Positions 15,024 through 22,013 of a stretch of DNA of 64,000 nucleotides are shown here, piece by piece. Every line of letters begins with the position of its first letter. Position 1 is the stretch's first letter. The stretch is taken from NCBI GenBank assembly GCA_002433485.1, contig DJIF01000021.1:1-64000 (forward strand), written 5' to 3'. Both the position numbers and the translations under genes were made by a program. This DNA comes from Deltaproteobacteria bacterium UBA6601. GTDB taxonomy: Bacteria; Myxococcota_A; UBA796; UBA9615. Below the pieces are notes generated by a model. That model saw nothing but the letters and a program-made list of their open reading frames with translations, searched no databases and was not told the origin of the DNA.

Positions 15024-16060
15024 TGGACCAGGTCGTTCACGCGCATTGGCGACATGTCTATCGGTGGGACCTTGACAAGACCTATCTAGATACGCGCTTT
15101 GAGACCCTGAGTGAGCTGGTCAAGATTCCCTTTGAGCGTGCTGAAGACAAAGTGAATGTGCCCGGTTCTGCGACCTTGTTGGGTGAACTTGGCCGGCCCC
15201 AGCCCGATGGCAGCAACTCCTACATTGCCATTGTCTCCGGCTCACCGCGTCAGATGCGCGAGGTCCTTGAGGAGAAGCTCAGGCTGGATGGTGTCCATTG
15301 GCAAGAGTTTCACCTCAAGCCTCAGCTGCGTAACCTCCGCCAGGGTCGCTTGCGCGCTCTTCGCGAGCAGGTGGGATACAAGCTGCCGCTGTTGCTGGAG
15401 TCTCGGTGCCGCCTGGACCCGGACCTTGCAGAGACTCTGTTTGGTGATGACGCTGAAGTCGATGCTCTGGTCTACTCCCTGTATGCCGATCTGTTGAGCG
15501 GTCGTTGCGGGCTTAAGCTTGCCGATCAGGTGCTTGCTGAGGTGGGAGCTACGATGGAGGCTCGGCGCAGCTGCGAGCAGAGCCTGGGACACCTTGAGGG
15601 ACAAAGGAAGGCGGGTTCCGACCCGGTGGAGACGATCTTCATCTACCTGGACCGGGGCAGTCCGCCGGCGCTGTTTGCGCCGTTTGGTCCCAAGCTGGTA
15701 CCTGTTTTCAACTATTACCAGGCAGCCTTGGTCCTGTTTGCCAGGGGCCGCATCGACGCCGGTTCGGTGTTGCGCATCACCGCTGCCTTTCTGGCGGCCG
15801 ATCAGTGCAGCCCTCAGGAGCTAGCGAACCTGTTTCAGGACATCGTCCGTCGTGGCCACCTGCCCTACGACCTTATGGAGCAACTCGCCCTGGCGGTACA
15901 TGATCAGAAAGAGGGACTTGCCAGCGCGCAGGTGCTCTGGGCTTCGGCTCAGCGGATGTTGGACCTGGCTGAACTCAATAGCGATGCGCGGGTCAGTCCA
16001 TCAGATTCCCTTGATTATCTTGAGCTCCTTGCTCGACTGAAGACCGCTCGAGGGCTCTGA
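15023..16060 (+). CDS. App1-like HAD phosphatase (DUF2183)
   Basis: A 345-residue protein with haloacid-dehalogenase motifs arranged as in the App1 phosphatidate-phosphatase catalytic domain. Motif I is WDLDKTYLDT near residue 15 (both Asp and Thr present), motif II is the Ser in IAIVSGSP near 75, a YKLPLL Lys follows near 115, and motif IV is LFGDDAEVDALVYSLYADLL near 140. A C-terminal region of about 150 residues has no recognisable domain. The ATG overlaps the plsX stop. Yeast App1 dephosphorylates phosphatidic acid; in bacteria the substrate is not established. The coupling with plsX suggests phosphatidic acid, its lyso form or acyl-phosphate, which is inference. Confidence 0.8.
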   Translation: MDQVVHAHWRHVYRWDLDKTYLDTRFETLSELVKIPFERAEDKVNVPGSATLLGELGRPQPDGSNSYIAIVSGSPRQMREVLEEKLRLDGVHWQEFHLKPQLRNLRQGRLRALREQVGYKLPLLLESRCRLDPDLAETLFGDDAEVDALVYSLYADLLSGRCGLKLADQVLAEVGATMEARRSCEQSLGHLEGQRKAGSDPVETIFIYLDRGSPPALFAPFGPKLVPVFNYYQAALVLFARGRIDAGSVLRITAAFLAADQCSPQELANLFQDIVRRGHLPYDLMEQLALAVHDQKEGLASAQVLWASAQRMLDLAELNSDARVSPSDSLDYLELLARLKTARGL

Positions 16061-16076
16061 GCTGCTGCTCAGGGCT
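16053..16076. terminator. Stem-loop spanning both convergent stop codons
   Basis: CTGAGC at 16057-16062 pairs with GCTCAG at 16067-16072 around TGCT, and the stem can extend to about ten pairs with two G-U pairs. The plus-strand TGA (16058-16060) and the minus-strand TGA (16069-16071) lie symmetrically in its arms. There is no T-tract, so its termination function is uncertain. Confidence 0.4.
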
Positions 16077-16872
16077 CGACGCGAAACAAGCGGAAGAAGT
16101 TTTCTTCCAGCTGCCGGACTACGGCATCACTGTCTTCGTCCCAGAGTTCGGCTGCATAGTCGGCAGTTACTGCGACGTTGCCTGGCTCGTTGTCCTCACC
16201 CCGCTGCGGCGCCAGGTAGGGACAGTCGGTCTCCAGCAGCAGTTGGCTGCGCGGCAAAGTCTCGAGCATTCGGGTGAAGCTCTGGGAGCGTCTCGCGTTG
16301 GCCGGTATGGAAAGGTAAAAGCCCGCCTCGGCGACGCGCCTGGCGAGCTTTACCTTGCCGCCAAAGCAGTGGAAGTTAGCGCGCCGGGTTCCCATCTCTT
16401 CGAGAATCTCTAAACAGCGGCGTTCTCGTTTGCGGGAGTGAATTATGATCGGTTTGTCGCGGTCGATGGCCAGCTGCACGAGGGAGCGGAACAGTTGCTC
16501 CTGTCGGTCCCAGAGCTCTTCAGGAACCCAGTAGCCATCGAGTCCGATTTCGCCGATTGCCACCGCATCATCACAGTGTTTGTTCACCCACTGCACGGCT
16601 TCTTCGCCAGTCCAGGCCCCAGCTTCCCGGGGATATTCCATACCCATGGCCAGCATTTCGGGCAGCACGGCGTCCACCGGGTAGAGCCCAAAGGCTGGCA
16701 GCACCAGCTGGTTGCGTCGTGCCAGCGCGGCCACGGCGGCGTTGTCCTCGGGGTTCAGACCGTTGCTGATGATGCGGCTGAGCCCAGCCTTCGCAGCTCG
16801 GTCCAGTACTGCGTCACTGTGTTCTCGCAGTAGTGGATGGGTCAAGTGCGCGTGTACGTCGTGGATGCCCAT
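16069..16872 (-). CDS. tatD: TatD-family metal-dependent hydrolase
   Basis: A TIM-barrel deoxyribonuclease-type hydrolase of 267 residues. The metal ligands are in place: HAH in DVHAHLTH near residue 6, Glu in IGEIGLDG, His in PIIIHSRK, His in NFHCFGG, and Asp in LLETDCPYLAP. I chose the ATG at 16872 because HDVHAH must be close to the N-terminus, and AAGGAG lies upstream; the frame extends to 16998 without a family match. TatD proteins act on single-stranded or damaged DNA ends. It is divergent from comEC and convergent with the App1-like gene. Confidence 0.88.
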   Translation of the reverse strand: MGIHDVHAHLTHPLLREHSDAVLDRAAKAGLSRIISNGLNPEDNAAVAALARRNQLVLPAFGLYPVDAVLPEMLAMGMEYPREAGAWTGEEAVQWVNKHCDDAVAIGEIGLDGYWVPEELWDRQEQLFRSLVQLAIDRDKPIIIHSRKRERRCLEILEEMGTRRANFHCFGGKVKLARRVAEAGFYLSIPANARRSQSFTRMLETLPRSQLLLETDCPYLAPQRGEDNEPGNVAVTADYAAELWDEDSDAVVRQLEENFFRLFRVEP

Positions 16873-17108
16873 GGCTGCTGCGGCGCTCTCCTTCAGGCTG
16901 CGGGCAGGATAGCAGGGTCCGGTTCGCTCGCACTGAGCAGCTGACTCGAACAGGGCGGGACGGATCGGCACAGGGCTTGACACACGGCATCGCCCCATAT
17001 GTCCGTTGAGTTGGGAAGGGCGTCTGTTGCTAACAAGTCATTTCAGTCACTTGGCCAACTATTGCGGGTATTCGACAGGTCGGCACTGGTCTTGCTCACC
17101 ATATCCCC

Positions 17109-18629
17109 ATGGTCAGGTCGAATCCGATTTACGTTCCGATACTGGTGCCGGGCCTGTTACTAGGTCTGTTGCTTGGCCCTTACGCGAGCCAGCCGTGGTG
17201 GTGCCTGCTCCTGTCAGCGGCACTTGCAGCGGTGGTCGCGTTCATTGCCCCCGATCGGCTTGTGCCCTTGTTGTTTTGCTGTGGATTCCTCTTCCTGGGA
17301 GCCGCCCGTTCGCATCAGAACGCCGACAGTTGGCAGGTTGACGCAAGCACTGGTCCGGTTCTAGCGGAACTATGTCTGGAGGCAAGCGCTCTGGTCCATG
17401 GTAGGCAGGTCCTGGCTGCGCGGCTTCATAGCTTGCGTTCGGTGAACTCGTCAGCCGGTCTTGGACAGCCGCTGTGGTACGGAAACCGAGCTCTTGAGGT
17501 GTCCGGTTGGTGGGGTCTACGGGGTCGATTCGTCGGCGATCTGGGTGAGTGTTGGCTGGTCCGGGGTGTTCTTCTTGCTGCGCGCAGCAAGCTGCAGCCG
17601 CTCCGCCTTCAGGTTAGCGGCGCTCGTTTGCGGGTCGGTGGGAACACCGCCCTTGTCCGGTCGCAGATGAACTGGCTTGTTGATGTGTTGCGCAGGTTCA
17701 GAACCGACGTCAGGCAAGCGATTGACCGATATGCACCGCCCAATCTTCATGGCTTGTTTCTCGCTCAGGTGCTTGGCGACCGACGGCATCTGGATGAGGA
17801 GCTTAAGGAAAGCTTTGTACGCACTGGAACGGCTCATTTGCTTGCCATCTCGGGGCTTCATGTTGGAATTTTCGCGTTGTGCAGCGCGGCTGCCGCGAGG
17901 TGGCTATTGAGCTTGGCCTTGCTGCATCTTCGGCGGGCTTTGCTTGCCGAGGGTTACGTTCGACAACTGTCCCAGTGCCTGGGCCTTAGCGCAGCAACCT
18001 TCTATGTGCTGACTGCCGGAGCCCCGATTTCGGCGCGAAGGGCTTTGGTGATGTTGATGTCAGTTGGTATCTGCCAACTGGTCAAGCGTTCTGGTCGCTC
18101 TGGTCATGCTCTTGCCCTGGCGGCGGCGGGGTTGAGTTGGTGGGAGCCTCGAGTGCTTCACGAGATTGGCTTTCAGCTGTCCGTGCTATCTGTCGCCTCA
18201 TTGCTGCTGTGGTCTGGACTGCAGCATCGCCTCCGTACAGATTTCCCCGCTTGGTTGAGCTCCGCGCTCGCAGCATTTGGAGTCTCTGCTGTGGCGAGCA
18301 TTGCAACGGCGCCATTGTGCCTGTGGAGCTTTGGCCGGACCTCACTTGCCGGGCTGTGGGTGAATCCCATCGCGGTGCCCTTGCTTGGAGGAATGTCCCT
18401 TCCGTTGCTTCTGGGTGGCTGCGCTCTAGCTGTGTTCTTTCCCCAACCAGGTGGACTCCTGATCCGCGCGGCTGGGATTCCCGCAGGGCTAGGTCTGGCT
18501 TTTGTGGAGGCAGCATCCGAGCCGTCGCGTTGTCCTCAGTGGTTCAAGGCCCTCTCCGGCATAGAAGTCTTTGGGCTCTACATCTTGGTTGCCCTGGTGC
18601 TAATCGCTCTGGTTAGGGGCATGCGATGA
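17109..18629 (+). CDS. comEC: ComEC/Rec2-type DNA uptake channel
   Basis: A 506-residue inner-membrane channel for single-stranded DNA entry in natural transformation. The N-terminal segments and a soluble beta domain (about residues 60-175) match the OB-type extracytoplasmic region. The Competence domain follows with the signature GTAHLLAISGLHVGIF near residue 240 and further helices containing PISARRALVML and WWEPRVLHEIGFQLSVLSVASL. Unlike most ComEC, the metallo-beta-lactamase part is absent here and encoded by the next gene, whose ATG overlaps this stop (ATGA). Both genes are therefore co-expressed. Confidence 0.9.
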   Translation: MVRSNPIYVPILVPGLLLGLLLGPYASQPWWCLLLSAALAAVVAFIAPDRLVPLLFCCGFLFLGAARSHQNADSWQVDASTGPVLAELCLEASALVHGRQVLAARLHSLRSVNSSAGLGQPLWYGNRALEVSGWWGLRGRFVGDLGECWLVRGVLLAARSKLQPLRLQVSGARLRVGGNTALVRSQMNWLVDVLRRFRTDVRQAIDRYAPPNLHGLFLAQVLGDRRHLDEELKESFVRTGTAHLLAISGLHVGIFALCSAAAARWLLSLALLHLRRALLAEGYVRQLSQCLGLSAATFYVLTAGAPISARRALVMLMSVGICQLVKRSGRSGHALALAAAGLSWWEPRVLHEIGFQLSVLSVASLLLWSGLQHRLRTDFPAWLSSALAAFGVSAVASIATAPLCLWSFGRTSLAGLWVNPIAVPLLGGMSLPLLLGGCALAVFFPQPGGLLIRAAGIPAGLGLAFVEAASEPSRCPQWFKALSGIEVFGLYILVALVLIALVRGMR

Positions 18630-19864
18630 GGCCTTTTGGGGTTGAACTCTTGAGAATTCTGTTTGTGTTGGTCGCCCCTTGGTTGTTGGTGAGTTGTGCT
18701 GATCGCTTAGATGAGCCACTTAGCTGGCCTCCGTCGTTGTCCGTAACCGTATTGGATGTTGGTCAGGGCGACGCCACTCTGGTCAGCTTCTCGGAGCAGA
18801 CTCATTGGCTTATTGATGGCGGGGGCAGCATGGGAGGTCAGGCAGAGGTTGGTCGTCGTAAGTTACTACCTGCCTTGCGTCGACAGGGTGTTCAGCGTCT
18901 GGAGAAGGTCTTTGTTAGTCACGGGCATGCAGATCACTACGAGGGCCTATTTGCGGTTCTCGATGCGCTTCCTGTCGAGGAACTCTGGGTTCCAGATCGG
19001 CGTACCTTTGATGGTAGGGCTCAGGCTCTTCTCTCTCTCTCTCAGACCAGTGGCACACGGCTGCGAGAGGTAGCCCGGGGCCATCAGTTGCAGTCCCCTT
19101 CGGGCGCATTCCGGGTTGAATTGCTTCACCCTTTGCGCGATTGGAAGAGCCATCTCTCGGGTTCTGACTCTTTGGTAAACGACTCTTCGATCGTCATGCG
19201 GATTGCCCTGGGTGATCTGAGTTTTTTGTTTACCGGGGATATTGAAGCAGCGGCTGAGGCGCTCCTTGTGAACTCCGGGAGGCTGGGGTCGAGCACTGTC
19301 ATTAAGGTGCCTCACCATGCCAGCAGGACCAGCTCTACTGCCGCTTTTCTGAACCGGGTCGACCCCTTGCTTGCGGTTGCCGGGATTGGCAAAGGCAATC
19401 GCTTTGGTTTTCCGCACGCGTCGGTCTCAGCCCGCTATCTGGCACGGGGCACATCTCTTTATTGGACCGCGCGACACGGAGCTATGAGGATGACTACAGA
19501 GGGCTTCTCGCTCACCCTTGAGCGGCTGCCGAGGCAGGGGCGTTCAGTGATTGAACGACGTTGGTCCTCGGCTGATCTTGCCCGTTGGCGAGAGCGGCGC
19601 AGCAAGGGGCCATTGGCAGCTAAGCCCCTCGCTCAAGTTGAGGCTGACCTGCTGTCTGGGCGATTGAGAGGGCGAGGCCTGTGTCCTGTCGAGCCGCCTT
19701 CGGTTAACGGCTACCCGCTGGCATCGACCACAAGGGTTGTCGAGAATGTCAAGGTCCGAGCACATACGGCTGTTCGTAAGCAGGAGACCGTGCTCCTGAT
19801 GGAGGAGCGTCATTGGCAGCGAAATCGTGGGCGTCGGGGTCGGCTTAGCGCGCCCTGGAGATGA
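18626..19864 (+). CDS. ComEC-type metallo-beta-lactamase domain as separate predicted lipoprotein
   Basis: A 412-residue protein with the ComEC-associated metallo-beta-lactamase fold: VTVLDVGQGDATLVSF near residue 40, metal motif VSHGHADHYEG near 95, LFTGDIEAAAE near 200 and VPHHASRTSS near 230. In ComEC this domain is a candidate nuclease that degrades the non-entering DNA strand. Residues 1-26 look like a lipoprotein signal (hydrophobic core then LVSC), so the domain may sit in the periplasm on a lipid anchor. About 100 C-terminal residues are Arg-rich and basic, possibly DNA-binding, with no known domain. The gene overlaps comEC, so it is a fission of the usual single protein, not a frameshift. 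Confidence 0.85.
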   Translation: MRPFGVELLRILFVLVAPWLLVSCADRLDEPLSWPPSLSVTVLDVGQGDATLVSFSEQTHWLIDGGGSMGGQAEVGRRKLLPALRRQGVQRLEKVFVSHGHADHYEGLFAVLDALPVEELWVPDRRTFDGRAQALLSLSQTSGTRLREVARGHQLQSPSGAFRVELLHPLRDWKSHLSGSDSLVNDSSIVMRIALGDLSFLFTGDIEAAAEALLVNSGRLGSSTVIKVPHHASRTSSTAAFLNRVDPLLAVAGIGKGNRFGFPHASVSARYLARGTSLYWTARHGAMRMTTEGFSLTLERLPRQGRSVIERRWSSADLARWRERRSKGPLAAKPLAQVEADLLSGRLRGRGLCPVEPPSVNGYPLASTTRVVENVKVRAHTAVRKQETVLLMEERHWQRNRGRRGRLSAPWR

Positions 19865-19912
19865 ACGGGATGAGTCAATGCTGGTGCGCTGCCGGTTTCA
19901 TTAGGGGCTTGG

Positions 19913-20737
19913 CTAACTGGGGCTCTGGGACTCTCGCTGCCCCCTCAGTAGCAGTAGACCTCCGATTGCCATCAGCGGTAGCGAGAGGGCCTGTGATGTA
20001 GATAGGTTCTGTCCAATCAACCCTTCGAGCACGAAGCCTCGGGCAAGGTCCAGGCGGAACAGCTCAAGGATGCTCCGGATCGCCCCATAGCCCAGCAGCA
20101 GCCAGGCCAGGGTCTGGCCGTCAAAACGCTGGTTCCGCCGTACCCATGTGAGCGCACAGAACAGCGCGATCGCACCGAACGAAGCATAGGCCTGGACTGG
20201 ATGGAGGGGTACGCCGAGTAGTGCTTCGGGCATGTGTCCGTATAGGTAGGTGACAGCAAAGGGCCACTCATAACCGGTGCCCCAGTCGATGGGCCGACCA
20301 TAACAGCAGCCCGCCGATAGGCAGCCCAGGCGGCCAAAGGCCAGGCCCATGGGTACCGCAGGAGCGAGTATGTCTGCCGTTTTTAGCAGCGAGCGCCGGC
20401 TGCGCCGGCACCACAGGTAGATGGCTGCAATAGCACCCAGGAAGCCCCCGTAGTAGACCATCCCGCCTCGCCAGAACTGTAGAATCCGGAACGGGTCTTC
20501 GAGATAGATAGCCGGTGCGCTGAACAGAGCGTGACCGAGTCGGCCTCCGACCAGGCCTGCGGCGATGGCAAGGAGTGAGACCCTTAAGAATCGCGCTGGG
20601 CTCCGTCCGCTGCGGCGTGCCTCGCGAGTAGCGACCTCAACGCTCAGTACCAGGCCAACGATCAACCAGGTGAAGTAGGACGAGACCAGTACTTCGCCAA
20701 TGCCAGGTAGCTGGAATTGAAGTAGCCAGGGTTGCAT
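19913..20737 (-). CDS. lgt: Prolipoprotein diacylglyceryl transferase
   Basis: Lgt transfers a diacylglyceryl group to the lipobox Cys of prolipoproteins in the inner membrane. The 274-residue protein has about seven transmembrane segments. Signatures include GGRLGHALF, the MVYYGGFLGA stretch with catalytic-region Gly and Tyr residues, and GLAFGRLGCLSAGCCYG, the double-Cys variant of the Lgt signature seen in deltaproteobacterial-type enzymes. HPVQAYASFGAI follows. It lies just downstream of lspA on the same strand, so both lipoprotein-processing steps are co-expressed; the window itself encodes at least six clients. Confidence 0.92.
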   Translation of the reverse strand: MQPWLLQFQLPGIGEVLVSSYFTWLIVGLVLSVEVATREARRSGRSPARFLRVSLLAIAAGLVGGRLGHALFSAPAIYLEDPFRILQFWRGGMVYYGGFLGAIAAIYLWCRRSRRSLLKTADILAPAVPMGLAFGRLGCLSAGCCYGRPIDWGTGYEWPFAVTYLYGHMPEALLGVPLHPVQAYASFGAIALFCALTWVRRNQRFDGQTLAWLLLGYGAIRSILELFRLDLARGFVLEGLIGQNLSTSQALSLPLMAIGGLLLLRGQRESQSPS

Positions 20738-20800
20738 GGCCTGTAGTCGAAGCTGCCAGGGGTCTTTGCTGTGATAGCAGGAGCGCCGCCGGCCAGACCT

Positions 20801-21391
20801 TTAGCTCTCCGCTGGCTCGGAAGCTTCCTGAGCGTCCGGTGTCAACGGGGCGGGTGCATCTTTGTCCTCTGGGTTCGGCGTCCGATTCTCCAGGAACAGG
20901 ATGTGAATGATGAACAGAGTTACTCCTACGCTGATGCAGCCGTCGGCGACGTTCCAGGCCGGCCAATGGGCGCTCCCGATGAGCTTGCGAACGATAGGTG
21001 CTGCCGCGCCTGAGGCGTAGAAGTCCAAGAAGTCGGTGACCGTATGACGGGGGCTGAGGCGGTCAATGAAGTTGCCAAGGGCGCCAGCGAAGATCAGCGA
21101 CAGCGCGCAGGCCATAGTGCGCTCGTCGGGCTTTAACTGGCGGAAATAGCCGATCAGCACAATGAATGCCACGAGGGTGATGACGGTAAAGAACACCAGC
21201 CGATACTCGTTGTCGCCAAGAATGCCCCAGGCAGCCCCGGGATTCTCCAGGTGGGTGAGGTTGAAGAAACCCGGAATGACTTCGATTCGCTCGCGCATTC
21301 TAAGGTTGGCCCGCACCAGGTACTTGGTGTACTGGTCCAGAGCGACGAAGAAGACGACGATGATGCTGGAGAGGCGGACGTGGGCTCGCAC
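20801..21391 (-). CDS. lspA: Signal peptidase II
   Basis: LspA cleaves the signal peptide of lipidated prolipoproteins. The 196-residue protein has four hydrophobic helices and both catalytic Asp motifs: GALGNFIDRL and NVADGCISVG. The conserved HLENPGAAWGI and HTVTDFLDF are also present. The C-terminal 30 residues (Pro/Asp/Glu rich) are an extension beyond the usual 160-170 residues. A GTG at 21391 is the start, with no strong ribosome binding site. Confidence 0.92.
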   Translation of the reverse strand: MRAHVRLSSIIVVFFVALDQYTKYLVRANLRMRERIEVIPGFFNLTHLENPGAAWGILGDNEYRLVFFTVITLVAFIVLIGYFRQLKPDERTMACALSLIFAGALGNFIDRLSPRHTVTDFLDFYASGAAAPIVRKLIGSAHWPAWNVADGCISVGVTLFIIHILFLENRTPNPEDKDAPAPLTPDAQEASEPAES

Positions 21392-21463
21392 TGGGAGTCT
21401 CTATGAAAGTGGGCTTAATGACGTAGGTTGAGATGGCACGAGAGGTTGGGAGCGTTGAGCATC

Positions 21464-21898
21464 CTAGTTGAAGGCTGCCGGGTTGTCGTTGAAATCAAGG
21501 TCCAGCAAGGCATTGAGGGTGGCTTCGTCCGCGCCGGGAAACTCGTAGCTGGAGAACTCGGAAGGGTTCACCCAACGAGCGTCCTGTACACCGATGCATT
21601 GGACTTCCTGGTCCTCCGGGATCACGCAGTTATAGACCTGCATATCTACGGTGTAGTGGTCGTACTCGTGGACTACTTCCATGACCAGATCACCTACCTG
21701 GACATTGACTCCAAGCTTCTCTTTCAGCAGAGCGGTAAGGACGTTCTCTGCGCTTTCCCCTTCTGGCACTTTCCCTCCGGGGAACTCCCACAGCAGCGGA
21801 AGTATGCTCTTCTCCAGCCGTTGTGTGATGAGGTAGCGACCGTCTTGCTTGATCTCGGCGGTGACCACCCGAATCTTTTGGCCTGCGTACTTGCTCAT
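21464..21898 (-). CDS. MutT/Nudix-fold protein with degenerate Nudix box
   Basis: A 144-residue protein of MutT type: a start KIRVVTAEIKQDGRYLITQRL, then WEFPGGKVPEGES. The box should read GX5EX7REUXEEXGU. The first half is intact, but the REU positions read A-L-L and the EEXGU positions read E-K-L-G-V, so the Arg, one catalytic Glu and one metal-binding Glu are lost. Hydrolase activity is doubtful unless other residues substitute; it could be a binding protein. The ATG at 21898 has GAGGA five bases upstream. It is divergent from the OmpA/TSP3 gene and reads toward lspA, but the 72-base gap does not prove an operon. Confidence 0.8.
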   Translation of the reverse strand: MSKYAGQKIRVVTAEIKQDGRYLITQRLEKSILPLLWEFPGGKVPEGESAENVLTALLKEKLGVNVQVGDLVMEVVHEYDHYTVDMQVYNCVIPEDQEVQCIGVQDARWVNPSEFSSYEFPGADEATLNALLDLDFNDNPAAFN

Positions 21899-21969
21899 GT
21901 TGTCCTCGCTGGTGCTGCGGAAGGCTTCAAGTCGGGGCCTGAATGTTGGCCGATCAGCGCGCGACCGTA

Positions 21970-21990
21970 GCACAGGCCCTGTGCAATTGC
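21970..21990. promoter_or_regulatory. Palindromes upstream of OmpA/TSP3 gene
   Basis: GCACAGG-C-CCTGTGC (21970-21984) is a 15-base inverted repeat, followed immediately by the overlapping palindrome GCAATTGC (21983-21990). They lie 24-44 bases upstream of the ATG at 22014, where a promoter or operator would be expected. A TATGGT at 21994-21999 might be a -10 element, but no matching -35 is clear. Confidence 0.4.
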
Positions 21991-22013
21991 AGTATGGTAT
22001 GCGCGGAGTTCTA

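Noticed and set aside
18626..18629. ComEC/metallo-beta-lactamase boundary as a frameshift sequencing error
   Set aside because: The second gene has its own ATG overlapping the stop and a plausible lipoprotein signal, so a true split is more likely.
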